64,000 bases of DNA. Origin: Chloroflexota bacterium (GTDB lineage: Bacteria > Chloroflexota > Anaerolineae > Anaerolineales > Villigracilaceae). Within the stretch, counting starts at the first letter, position 1. Every line of letters begins with the position of its first letter. A program made the position numbers and the translations under genes. The DNA is taken from the NCBI GenBank assembly GCA_016213105.1, contig JACRBN010000001.1, forward strand, positions 62,001 through 126,000. The letters run 5' to 3'. Positions 56,577 to 64,000 of this stretch are shown in pieces. The notes beneath the pieces were generated by a model that saw only the letters and a program-made list of their open reading frames with translations, searched no databases and was not told the origin of the DNA.

Positions 56577-58409
56577 ATGAAACGACTCACCGTATTTCTT
56601 CTGATTGGTTTTTCCCTGCTCCTGACCGCCTGCAACCTGAGCCTGGCCGAGGATGTCACCCCGCCGCCGTGGTACGTCTCCCCCACCCCGGCGCCCACCC
56701 TAGGCCCGCTCTACCCCGCCTCCGCGCCAGACCTGGCCAACGGAGCCGTCATTTACAGCACCGAATGCGCTCCCTGCCACGGCGACACCGGCCTGGGCGA
56801 CGGCCCCCTGAACAAACAACTTTCCGTGCCGGTGGCCGCCATCGGCCTGCCGGTCATCTCCCAGAAGGCCTCCCCCGCCGACTGGTTCATGATCGTCTCG
56901 CAGGGCAACATGGCGCGCATGATGCCGCCCTTCTCCAACAAGCTCTCCGAGCAGGAACGCTGGGATGTGGTGGCGTACGCGCTCAGCCTGCACGCCTCAC
57001 CCGAAATGATCGCGCAGGGCAAACAGATCATCGCAGAGAACTGCGCTGCGTGCGACATGGACTTCTTCACGAGCCAGGAAAAGATGGCTTCCCTCTCGGA
57101 TGACGACCTGCTCGGCCTGATGGTTCAGGGCAGCGAGGCCTTCCCCGCCTTTGGCGCGAACCTGGGCGAGGATGAACTCTACAGCGCGGCGGCGTACCTG
57201 CGCTCCCAGACCTTTGCCGCCCCCACGCCGGCCGCCGTTATCGCGACTCCCGTCGCCCCCGAAGGCTACCCGAACCCGGCCGAGGGCACGCCCCCCGCTG
57301 TGGCTGGCCTCGGGACCGTCCGCAGCAGCGTGCTCCTGTCCGGTGGAAATCCACCTGCAGGTCTCACCGCCACCCTGCGTGGCTTCGATCACGCTATGGA
57401 CGCCAGCGGCCCCCAGGAAGTCCTGACCCTGACCGCCAGCCCGTCCAAAGACGGTTCGCTGGTCTTCGAGAACATCGAACTGCCCGCGAACCGCATCCTG
57501 ATGGTGGATGTCGAATACAAGGGCATCACCTACCAATCCGAAATGTACATCGTGGAGGAGGGCGCCAGCGACGTAACCCTGACTCCGCTTAACCTGTACG
57601 AAACCTCCGACGACCTGTACGCCCTGACCGTGGACCAGGGACATGTCTTCCTGGATGTCAGCGAAGGCCAGGTTCAGATCATCGAGTTCATCAGCGTCGT
57701 CAACTCCGGCGAGTCCGCCATTCTCGTGCCGGTCGCCAATGATATGATGGCGCTCGCCAAAATGCCGGCCGGCACGACCAGCCTCGGCTACGATGCGCAG
57801 CAGGGCGAGGCCAGCCCCGTCGACGCCGCCGATGGCTTCGCCATCCCCCCCAGCGACAAGGTTTACGGCCTGGTGGCTGGTTTCCAGATGGCCTACGACA
57901 AATCCGCCGAACTCGAAATTCCCTTCGTCCTTGGCATGCCGGCCGAATCCTCCATCTTCGTGCCCGTCGGCGTGAAATTGGAAGGCAAGACCCTGATCGA
58001 CATGGGCCAGCAGGATATTGGCAACGGCACGATCTACCAGGTTTATGGCTTCGGGCCGGTCCCCGCGGACGGCAGCCTGGCCGTCTCGTTGAGCGGCCAG
58101 CCCAATACCGCGGCCGCGGGAACGGAATCCGCCCCCGATTCGAGGCAACTCGTGATCATCGGCGCGGGCGCGTTGGGCATCCTGCTGCTTGGCCTGGGCG
58201 CCTGGCTCTACCTGCGCGACCGCAAACAGAACGAGGCGGGCGACGAAGAAGACGAGGATGGAGATGAGTTCGAGGATGCCAGCAGCGTCCTGGACGCCAT
58301 CATCGCCATCGACGATCTGCATCGCGCCGGCAAGATCCCCGCCGAGGCCCACCAGCAACGCCGCGCCGAACTGATGGAACTCTACAAAAAACTGGACGGC
58401 AGGGACTGA
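56577..58409 (+). CDS. Cytochrome c lipoprotein with a degenerate second haem site and CcmI-like tail
   Basis: 610 aa. Lipobox LLTAC19; a cytochrome c domain with CAPCH (Cys64-His68) and Met ligand candidate MMPPFSNKL; a second domain whose haem site reads CAACD (Cys156-Asp160), so the haem His is lost; a long beta-rich region (~230-520); a transmembrane helix (~525-548); and an acidic tail ending in IDDLHRAGKIPAEAHQQRRAELMELYKKL, matching the CcmI-like motif of the previous gene. It sits between ccmI-like and ccmA, so it may be a target or a helper of haem attachment. Confidence 0.85.
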   Translation: MKRLTVFLLIGFSLLLTACNLSLAEDVTPPPWYVSPTPAPTLGPLYPASAPDLANGAVIYSTECAPCHGDTGLGDGPLNKQLSVPVAAIGLPVISQKASPADWFMIVSQGNMARMMPPFSNKLSEQERWDVVAYALSLHASPEMIAQGKQIIAENCAACDMDFFTSQEKMASLSDDDLLGLMVQGSEAFPAFGANLGEDELYSAAAYLRSQTFAAPTPAAVIATPVAPEGYPNPAEGTPPAVAGLGTVRSSVLLSGGNPPAGLTATLRGFDHAMDASGPQEVLTLTASPSKDGSLVFENIELPANRILMVDVEYKGITYQSEMYIVEEGASDVTLTPLNLYETSDDLYALTVDQGHVFLDVSEGQVQIIEFISVVNSGESAILVPVANDMMALAKMPAGTTSLGYDAQQGEASPVDAADGFAIPPSDKVYGLVAGFQMAYDKSAELEIPFVLGMPAESSIFVPVGVKLEGKTLIDMGQQDIGNGTIYQVYGFGPVPADGSLAVSLSGQPNTAAAGTESAPDSRQLVIIGAGALGILLLGLGAWLYLRDRKQNEAGDEEDEDGDEFEDASSVLDAIIAIDDLHRAGKIPAEAHQQRRAELMELYKKLDGRD

Positions 58410-58413
58410 CTCT

Positions 58414-59112
58414 GTGATCGAAGTCAAAAAGCTTGTTAAACGCTTTGGCCTGAAGACCATTCTGCGCGGCGTGAATTTCACCGTTCAGCCAGGGGAATTC
58501 GTGGCCCTGCTCGGTCCCAACGGGGCGGGCAAGACCACCTTCCTGCGCATCCTGGCCTCGCTCTCGCGCCCCAGCCTGGGCGAGGTGCGCGTGGCCGGCT
58601 ATGCCCTGCCCGGGCAGGCCGCGCAAGTCCGCGCCCGCCTGGGTGTAGTTTCGCACATGCCCCTGCTGTACCCCGACCTGACCGCCGAGGAGAATCTCTT
58701 CTTCTACGCCCGCATGTACAACATCTCCAACCCCGCCCTGCATGTGCTCGAAGTGCTCAACCTGGTGGGATTGGCGCACCGCCGCAAGGACCTGGTGCGC
58801 ACCTTCTCGCGCGGGATGCAGCAGCGCCTGGCCATCGGGCGCGCCGTGATCCACGACCCGGACGTGATCCTCTTCGATGAGCCTTATACCGGCCTCGACC
58901 AGGATGCCTCCGAAATGCTGGATGAGGTGCTGCGCAGCGTGGCCTCCCAGGGCCGCACCGTGGTGATGACCTCCCACGACCTGGTCCGCGCCGAAGACCT
59001 GGCCACCCGCTTCGACATCCTCTCGCGCGGCGTGATTGCCGCCTCATCCACGAAGGAAGCATTGCAAAACACCAACCTGCTGGCCTTCTACAAACAGGCC
59101 CTGGCGGACTGA
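58414..59112 (+). CDS. ccmA: Haem-release ABC ATPase CcmA
   Basis: 232 aa. Walker A LLGPNGAGKTT near 34-44, signature FSRGMQQRLAIGRAV (LSGGQ variant FSRGM), Walker B VILFDEPYTGLD, and switch His in MTSHD. Works with CcmB and CcmC/D to free holo-CcmE. GTG start at 58414, 4 nt after the preceding stop, with AGGGA upstream. Confidence 0.92.
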   Translation: MIEVKKLVKRFGLKTILRGVNFTVQPGEFVALLGPNGAGKTTFLRILASLSRPSLGEVRVAGYALPGQAAQVRARLGVVSHMPLLYPDLTAEENLFFYARMYNISNPALHVLEVLNLVGLAHRRKDLVRTFSRGMQQRLAIGRAVIHDPDVILFDEPYTGLDQDASEMLDEVLRSVASQGRTVVMTSHDLVRAEDLATRFDILSRGVIAASSTKEALQNTNLLAFYKQALAD

Positions 59113-59113
59113 C

Positions 59114-59827
59114 ATGAATCCAGACATCTTCACTCCCCGCGACACCGCCCGCCCCTCCTTCCCCGGAGCAGTCCTGGCCATCATTCAGAAGGACCTGACC
59201 GCCGAGTTCCGTTCGCGTGAGCTGTTCTCGGCCATGCTGGTCTTCTCCCTGCTGGTCATCATCATCTTCAACTTCGCGCTCGAACTGGACATCACCGTGC
59301 GCAAGTCGGTGGCGGCCGGCGTGCTGTGGACAACCTTCGCCTTTGCCGGGACGCTCGGCCTCAACCGTTCGATGGCCGTGGAAAAGGATCGCGGCTGCAT
59401 GGACGGCCTCCTGCTCGCCCCGGTCGACCGCTCGGCCATCTTCTTCGGCAAGGCCATCAGCAACCTGGTCTTCATGCTGATCGTGGAAGCCATCGTCCTG
59501 CCGGTCTATGCCCTGCTCTACAACGAGATGCGCATCCTGCAGCCCGGCTTCCTGGGCGTGATCCTGCTCGGTTCCATCGGCTACATCGCCGTCGGTACCA
59601 TGCTCGCGACGATGTCCGTGCAGACGCGCATGCGGGAAATCCTGCTGCCCATCCTGCTCTTCCCCATTGCCGTGCCCGTCCTGCTGGCCGCGGTCAAGGT
59701 CAGCGGCGGATTAATCGCCGGCGCGGAATGGCCCGAAATCCTTACGCCGCTCAATATCCTGATCGTCTACGACGTGGTCTTCGTCTCCATCGCCTACATG
59801 GTGTTCGACGCCGTCGTGGAGGAATGA
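59114..59827 (+). CDS. ccmB: Haem exporter subunit CcmB
   Basis: 237 aa, six transmembrane helices. CcmB family segments: AIIQKDLTAEFRSRELFSAMLVFSLLVIIIFNFAL, AAGVLWTTFAFAGTLGLNRSMAVEKDRGCMDGLLLAPVDRSAIFFGK and LLPILLFPIAVPVLLAAVK. Membrane partner of CcmA. ATG at 59114 directly follows the ccmA stop. Confidence 0.95.
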   Translation: MNPDIFTPRDTARPSFPGAVLAIIQKDLTAEFRSRELFSAMLVFSLLVIIIFNFALELDITVRKSVAAGVLWTTFAFAGTLGLNRSMAVEKDRGCMDGLLLAPVDRSAIFFGKAISNLVFMLIVEAIVLPVYALLYNEMRILQPGFLGVILLGSIGYIAVGTMLATMSVQTRMREILLPILLFPIAVPVLLAAVKVSGGLIAGAEWPEILTPLNILIVYDVVFVSIAYMVFDAVVEE

Positions 59828-59869
59828 GCGCAACAGCGTTCATGCATCCTCTTTAATCAAGGAGTTCAA

Positions 59870-60565
59870 ATGCAATCCAAACCCATCGCCCTCACAGTCC
59901 TGGACATTGTCTCTGTCATCGTGCTGGGCATTTCGACCTACCTGGCGCTCGTCTTCGCCCCCACCGAGGCGGTCATGGGCGACGTCCAGCGCGTGTTCTA
60001 CTTCCACATCGGCACCGCCTGGACCGGCCTGCTCGGTTTCATCATCGCCTCCATCGCGGGCATCGCCTACCTTGTCAGCAAGGATATGAAATGGGACCGC
60101 TTCGGAGTGGCCGCCGTGGAAGTCAGCACCGTGTTCTTCTTCCTGACCATCGTGCTCGGCTCCATCTGGGCGCGCCCGGCCTGGAACACCTGGTGGACCT
60201 GGGATCCGCGCCTGACCACCGCCGCCATCACGGAATTGATCTACGTGGCCTACTTCATGCTGCGCCAGGGGCTGGACGACCCCGAAAAACGCGCCCGCTT
60301 CGGCGCGGTCTACACCCTGCTGGGCGGCCCAAGCGCCATCCTGACCTTCCTGGTGATCCGCCTGTTCCGCTCCATTCACCCCGTGCTCACCAACGCGGCT
60401 GAAAAGGCCCAGGAAACCATGGGCATGACCGGTAATATGAAGGTGGCCTTCTTCTTTGCGCTCTTCGCCTTTACCGTCATTTTCATCGACCTGATCTGGC
60501 ACCGCGTCCGCCTCGGCAGTTTACAGGAAAAGGTCGAGCAACTTAAATTGAACGCAAGCAGCTAG
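59870..60565 (+). CDS. ccmC: Haem handling protein CcmC
   Basis: 231 aa, six transmembrane helices. WWD domain GSIWARPAWNTWWTWDPRLTTAAITELIYVAYFMLR flanked by haem-binding His (YFHIGTAWTGLLGF and SIHPVL). Attaches haem to CcmE. Shine-Dalgarno AAGGAG lies 7 nt before the ATG. Confidence 0.96.
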   Translation: MQSKPIALTVLDIVSVIVLGISTYLALVFAPTEAVMGDVQRVFYFHIGTAWTGLLGFIIASIAGIAYLVSKDMKWDRFGVAAVEVSTVFFFLTIVLGSIWARPAWNTWWTWDPRLTTAAITELIYVAYFMLRQGLDDPEKRARFGAVYTLLGGPSAILTFLVIRLFRSIHPVLTNAAEKAQETMGMTGNMKVAFFFALFAFTVIFIDLIWHRVRLGSLQEKVEQLKLNASS

Positions 60566-60574
60566 GAGACTGTC

Positions 60575-60742
60575 ATGTTCCTTGAAACCACCCCAAACAC
60601 TTATAACTACATGGTCGCCGGCTATGTGATCAGCTTCCTGACCATGGGCATCTACGTTGCCAGCCTGTACATCCGCGCGCGCAACCTGCGCCAGGATGAG
60701 CAAATCCTCGAGGAATTACAGAAAAGCGACCCCAAATCTTAG
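60575..60742 (+). CDS. ccmD: CcmD-like small membrane protein
   Basis: 55 aa. One transmembrane helix (YNYMVAGYVISFLTMGIYVASLYIR) followed by a basic then acidic helix (ARNLRQDEQILEEL), the CcmD pattern. It follows ccmC by 9 nt with AGGAG upstream. In other species CcmD forms the CcmABCD complex and helps release holo-CcmE. Last gene of the ccm operon. Confidence 0.85.
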   Translation: MFLETTPNTYNYMVAGYVISFLTMGIYVASLYIRARNLRQDEQILEELQKSDPKS

Positions 60743-60763
60743 CCAAAATTCACCTTCGTCCGC

Positions 60764-60793
60764 TATAATTGAAATCGGATGGGCTCCTTCTGA
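60764..60793 (+). promoter_or_regulatory. Promoter and 4-codon uORF before the transglycosylase-like gene
   Basis: TATAAT at 60764-60769. The first ATG of the predicted mRNA (60779) opens ATG-GGC-TCC-TTC-TGA, ending one base before the ATG at 60795. No Shine-Dalgarno at either. Confidence 0.4.
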
Positions 60794-60794
60794 A

Positions 60795-62408
60795 ATGCGA
60801 ATTCGGTGGTTTGGGTTTTTATTTGTTTTGATTGCCCTGTTGGGGACGGCCTTCGCGCCACCTCCGCAGTCGAAGGCCGCCGCCAATCCCCCGCCCGGCC
60901 CGGATCGCTACACGGTCATCCGGGTGGATTACACCGCCTACACTTGGTGGGTGGCCAACTGGAGTGAGAACGAAGTCGTTTGCGCGGTGGTCGCCGACCA
61001 TTTGGGGGTTCCCACGCCCCAGGAAATCTACCGCGACTGCGGCCAGACCGTCTACAACAAGTGGGTCACCCAGCCTCCCTGCATCAAACCCGAAAAATCC
61101 CAGGCCTGCATCGGCTATTACGTTTTCCCCGTCTTCGAACAACCTGCCGTAAAAGAAATTCCCACCAAGCTGCCCGAATCGGCCGCCTGGCTTGCGCTCG
61201 AAAACTGCCAGTCCATCTCCACCGTCTCGACCAATATCTGCGAAACCCTGCCCAGCCTGGTCGTGACAGGCCAGGAACCCCTGCCCAATGAAACCATCAC
61301 ACGCATCGAAGGCACCCTCAACAATGTAGCATTTGCCTGCGATGCGGCCAGTTGCTCGGTCCCGCTCGAAGTCACGGATGAGAAAGGCGTCCAGTTGAAG
61401 TTCTGGGCCTATTCCAGCTATGGCGACAGCAGCCCCACCTTCACCGCCCAGGTGCGCGTGGTGCAAACCGACGAGGGCAACCCGGATCAATTCTACTGGT
61501 ACGTGGATGTGCTCTCCTCGCAATGGCAGGGACAGCCTGTGGCCACCTGCTCGGACTCGTGGGAAGTCTTCCCGCCCGTGGGCGGCGCACCCGACTGGCT
61601 GAGCACCCCCACTGAGAGCGAGGAACTCTCCAGCGACATTCCCTACACCTACCTGGCCGCCAACCTGATCCTGCAAGGCGCCGTGGACGCCAGCGCCTGC
61701 CCGGACAACGGCCTGGTCCCGGGTGGCGGGGCCAACACCTGCGGCGTCGAAACCTCCCGCCCGGCCGTCACCGAATGGCAGAATCAATTCGACGAGTTGA
61801 TCCTTTCCACGGCCAGCGAAACCTCCGTCCCCGCCCGTTTGCTCAAGAACCTGTTTGCGCGCGAAAGCCAGTTCTGGCCGGGCGTTTTCCGCATCAACGG
61901 CGACGCCGGTCTCGGCCAGTTGACGGAAGGCGGCGCCGACACGACCCTGTTCTGGAACCCGTCTTTCTTCACCCAATTCTGTCCGCTGGTGCTGTCGAGC
62001 GACACATGCGGCGAAGGCTACGCCCATCTGAACACGGAGGAGCAGGCCATGGTGCGCGGCGCCCTGGTGGGATCGGTCAACGCCACCTGCGAAAATTGCC
62101 CGCTGGGCCTCGATCTGAGCCAGGCGGACTTTTCGGTGACCGTCTTCGCCCATACCCTGCTGGCCAACTGCGAACAGGCCGGGCGCATCGTGCGCAACTT
62201 TACGGGCAAAGCCCCGGGCGTCACCGTCTCCTATGAAGATATGTGGAAATTTACCCTGGTCAATTACAACGCCGGGCCAGGCTGTCTGGGGGATGCCATC
62301 GAGGGCGCAAAGGGCCAGAGCAAGGCGCTGACCTGGGAAAACGTTTCGGCCTACCTGCCGGGCGTATGCACAGGGGCCATCGATTACGTCAACGACATCA
62401 GCCAATAA
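60795..62408 (+). CDS. Secreted lytic-transglycosylase-like protein
   Basis: 537 aa from the ATG at 60795; the frame is open from 60657 but the signal peptide MRIRWFGFLFVLIALLGTAFA starts here. N-terminal half contains several Cys and a beta-sandwich-like region; the C-terminal ~180 residues resemble an SLT fold with catalytic Glu in LLKNLFARESQFWPGVFRINGDAGLGQLTEGGAD and VNYNAGPGCLGDA. Probably cleaves peptidoglycan or acts as a wall hydrolase-like enzyme. Many cysteine pairs suggest disulphides. No partner nearby. Confidence 0.75.
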   Translation: MRIRWFGFLFVLIALLGTAFAPPPQSKAAANPPPGPDRYTVIRVDYTAYTWWVANWSENEVVCAVVADHLGVPTPQEIYRDCGQTVYNKWVTQPPCIKPEKSQACIGYYVFPVFEQPAVKEIPTKLPESAAWLALENCQSISTVSTNICETLPSLVVTGQEPLPNETITRIEGTLNNVAFACDAASCSVPLEVTDEKGVQLKFWAYSSYGDSSPTFTAQVRVVQTDEGNPDQFYWYVDVLSSQWQGQPVATCSDSWEVFPPVGGAPDWLSTPTESEELSSDIPYTYLAANLILQGAVDASACPDNGLVPGGGANTCGVETSRPAVTEWQNQFDELILSTASETSVPARLLKNLFARESQFWPGVFRINGDAGLGQLTEGGADTTLFWNPSFFTQFCPLVLSSDTCGEGYAHLNTEEQAMVRGALVGSVNATCENCPLGLDLSQADFSVTVFAHTLLANCEQAGRIVRNFTGKAPGVTVSYEDMWKFTLVNYNAGPGCLGDAIEGAKGQSKALTWENVSAYLPGVCTGAIDYVNDISQ

Positions 62409-62423
62409 CCCACCAACACCTGC

Positions 62424-62451
62424 GGAGATGAGCAACCCTCATCTCCTTTTT
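62424..62451 (+). terminator. Rho-independent terminator
   Basis: GGAGATGAG (62424-62432) / CTCATCTCC (62438-62446), then TTTTTG. Confidence 0.9.
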
Positions 62452-62662
62452 GTTATACGCAATAAAAGACTGTCACAGGTAAACCAGTCGGCGCCAGTTA
62501 CTTCCAGTGTTTTTTATCACCCAGGGTGGAGCGGGAAATTCCACAGGCGGCTTTCCTTGGATGTATTAGCCCAATCAATCATTTCAAATAACTGATGATT
62601 ATCACTGGCAAAATCCATGCTTAGAACTTATGCTCAGAGAGAAACTTTATCAACAGTGCTTA

Positions 62663-62723
62663 TATAATACCCACGGGTGAAAATTGCGTTTTCCTCCCTC
62701 TAAAAGAGCGCAATTTTCACCCG
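62663..62723 (+). promoter_or_regulatory. -10 element and 5'-terminal stem-loop of the lysR mRNA
   Basis: TATAAT at 62663-62668. A start near 62675 coincides with a perfect 15-bp inverted repeat CGGGTGAAAATTGCG (62674-62688) / CGCAATTTTCACCCG (62709-62723). The 20-nt loop contains TTTTCCTCCC, able to pair with the lysR ribosome site AGGAGAAAA. Could also be an operator for the LysR protein. The gap 62452-62662 holds no gene. Confidence 0.5.
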
Positions 62724-62749
62724 AGTGCGGTGTAGTCCAGGAGAAAACC

Positions 62750-63700
62750 ATGCTCGAGCTGTCCACATTGCGCGTCTTCCTCGCGGCCGCGGAGGAAAAG
62801 AATTTCAGCCAGGCCGCCAGGCGGTTGCATTTGTCCCAATCGGCGGTCAGCCAGAATATCCAGACCCTCGAACAGGCCTATGGCGTTGACCTCTTCCTGC
62901 GGCGTGGACGTTCCGTGGCCTTGAGTGAGGCGGGCGAGGCCATCCTGCCGATGGTGCGCGGCGTGCTCCGCTCTGCGCGGTTGCTCGAGGACACCCTGCA
63001 AAACATCAACGCGATCGATGTCGGGGGCGAACTGCTTATCGGTTGTTCCACCTCAGCGGGGAAGTACCTCATGCCTGCCCTGCTCTCCATGTTCCAACTG
63101 GAATACCCGGCCGTGCATCCGCGCGTCAAGATCATGTCGCGGGATGGCATCTTTGAGCGGCTGCTTCAACAAGTCATCCCAATGGGCGCATCCAGCAAAC
63201 TGTTCGAACACCGTGAAATCGATTGCCAGCCCCTGTTCGAAGACCGCATTATCCTGATCGTCCCCGATGACCACCCCTGGGTAAAATTCGGCCGCGCCAC
63301 TCCTGACGATCTCCTCGACCAGAAGCTGATCCTGCGCGAGGAACTCTCCGGCACCTGTGAAACCGTCATGCAGGGACTCAGGGCCTACGGCATCACCCCG
63401 GATATGCTCAACGTGGCCATGGAACTCGGCAATCCCGAGGCCATCGAAATGGCCGTGGAGCGCGGCGTGGGCATCGCCTTTGTCTCGGAGATGGTGGCCG
63501 CGCGCGGCCTGGCCCTGGGGCGGATCAGGAAAGTGGAGGTGGATGGACTCGACCTGCATCGCACGGTGTACATCTCGCGGCACGTCAATTATCCCTTCAC
63601 CCGCGCCCAGGCGCTGTTTTGGGATTTTGCCCAGGCGCAGCGCGGCAAATTGAATACGGAAATATGGGACAGCCTTTTGAATTTTGCCACTCCCGCATAA
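62750..63700 (+). CDS. LysR-family transcriptional regulator
   Basis: 316 aa. N-terminal winged helix MLELSTLRVFLAAAEEKNFSQAARRLHLSQSAVSQNIQTLEQAYGVDLFLRRG, then a LysR substrate-binding domain from ~90 (GELLIGCSTSAGKYLMPALLSMFQLEYP). CysB/CbbR-like length. Ligand unknown. AGGAG lies 6 nt before the ATG. Possible target: the next gene or its own promoter, which carries a long inverted repeat. Confidence 0.92.
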   Translation: MLELSTLRVFLAAAEEKNFSQAARRLHLSQSAVSQNIQTLEQAYGVDLFLRRGRSVALSEAGEAILPMVRGVLRSARLLEDTLQNINAIDVGGELLIGCSTSAGKYLMPALLSMFQLEYPAVHPRVKIMSRDGIFERLLQQVIPMGASSKLFEHREIDCQPLFEDRIILIVPDDHPWVKFGRATPDDLLDQKLILREELSGTCETVMQGLRAYGITPDMLNVAMELGNPEAIEMAVERGVGIAFVSEMVAARGLALGRIRKVEVDGLDLHRTVYISRHVNYPFTRAQALFWDFAQAQRGKLNTEIWDSLLNFATPA

Positions 63701-63772
63701 AGGTGTGCTAAACTAAATCACATTGCGAAACCCATCCTCTCCCGACAGGGAGAGGAATGTTATGGAGGTGTC

Positions 63773-64000
63773 ATGCTCACCCTTGTTGAAAAGATCCTCT
63801 TTGTGCTGGCGGTCATTGCTTCGCTGTATGCCACCTGGCGCGGCGTGGAACGCATCATCAAAAACATCGGCAGCGGCCAGGGCAAGGTGAACTGGGCCGT
63901 GATACAGAAACGGATTGGAGCGCTCATTGTCAAGGTGGGCCTGTTCCAACCCGTTTTTCGTTTCAGGCTGGGGCCAAGTATTTTGCACGCGCTCATCGGC
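63773..64000 (+). CDS. N-terminus of a membrane electron-transfer protein (NarI/HdrD-like fusion candidate), cut by window edge
   Basis: 76 codons visible, no stop. Helix LVEKILFVLAVIASLYATW is followed by RGVERIIKNIGSGQGKVNWAVIQKRIGALIVKVGLFQPVFRFRLGPSILHALIG, which resembles the N-terminal NarI-like cytochrome domain that precedes HdrD-type Fe-S modules in Chloroflexota (Fe-S)-binding proteins. GGAGG is 5 nt upstream of the ATG; a CCTCTCCC-gaca-GGGAGAGG hairpin (63736-63755) precedes it. Product assignment is tentative. Confidence 0.5.
   Translation, partial: MLTLVEKILFVLAVIASLYATWRGVERIIKNIGSGQGKVNWAVIQKRIGALIVKVGLFQPVFRFRLGPSILHALIG

Noticed and set aside
1-64000. tRNA or rRNA genes
   Set aside because: No cloverleaf with GGTTCGAATCC-type T-arm and CCA-compatible ends, and no rRNA core sequence, was recognised by eye on either strand; a tRNAscan run would be decisive.

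Overview
The window reads as chromosomal DNA from an anaerobic or facultative member of the Chloroflexota, most likely class Anaerolineae. This is inferred from gene content (multiheme cytochromes with a complete Ccm system, DUF4173/DUF2085/DUF4126 membrane proteins, KimA-like permease, NadA/NadC) and from the absence of outer-membrane genes; no rRNA gene is present to confirm it. Coding density is high, GC is moderate to high except for one AT-rich insert, and many intergenic gaps hold short palindromic repeats. I saw no tRNA, rRNA, CRISPR array, transposase or phage gene.

Layout. 1-5.4 kb (minus): NAD synthesis (nadA cut by the window edge, nadC) behind two tandem DUF4173 membrane proteins. 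5.5-7.7 kb (plus): a promoter with an 18-codon ORF and hairpins, then DUF2085 and DUF4126 membrane proteins and two tiny cysteine-rich membrane peptides. 7.65-12.7 kb (minus): a thiamine operon under a TPP riboswitch (thiN, thiB, thiP, thiQ) ending in a DUF402 gene. 12.8-16.8 kb (plus): methyltransferase, a GNAT gene disrupted by an 840-bp AT-rich insertion and duplication, a P-loop kinase, a membrane protein and a Crp/Fnr regulator. 16.8-27.5 kb (plus): DUF2892, then a potassium/cation locus (KdpD/KdpE-like pair, USP-like membrane protein, unknown protein, KimA-like permease, Na,K-ATPase-like P-type pump, two TrkA proteins). 27.6-35.9 kb: methyltransferase, UDP-glucose dehydrogenase, CheY-like receiver, glycosyltransferase, secreted protein, YtxH protein, panB-panE, zinc-ribbon membrane protein.

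36-62 kb is the striking part: a respiratory cytochrome island. Two paralogous NarX/NarL-type two-component systems bracket six electron-transfer proteins that carry about 42 c-type haem sites (two nonahaem cytochromes each paired with a cytochrome b, a NapC-type nonahaem protein, an octahaem cytochrome with a four-cluster ferredoxin and NrfD, and a hexahaem lipoprotein with a collagen-like stalk). A complete Ccm maturation operon follows (ccmE, F, H, G, a CcmI-like protein, a cytochrome c lipoprotein, ccmA, B, C, D). CcmE is the rare cysteine type. Palindromes of the Crp/Fnr class sit near position -41 at two island promoters and at the DUF2892 promoter. The likely joint role is menaquinol oxidation or reduction linked through periplasm-side cytochromes to an acceptor or donor that is not encoded in the window; no CXXCK NrfA-type site or other recognisable terminal reductase is seen. 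The window closes with a lytic-transglycosylase-like protein, a LysR regulator and the start of a membrane electron-transfer gene.
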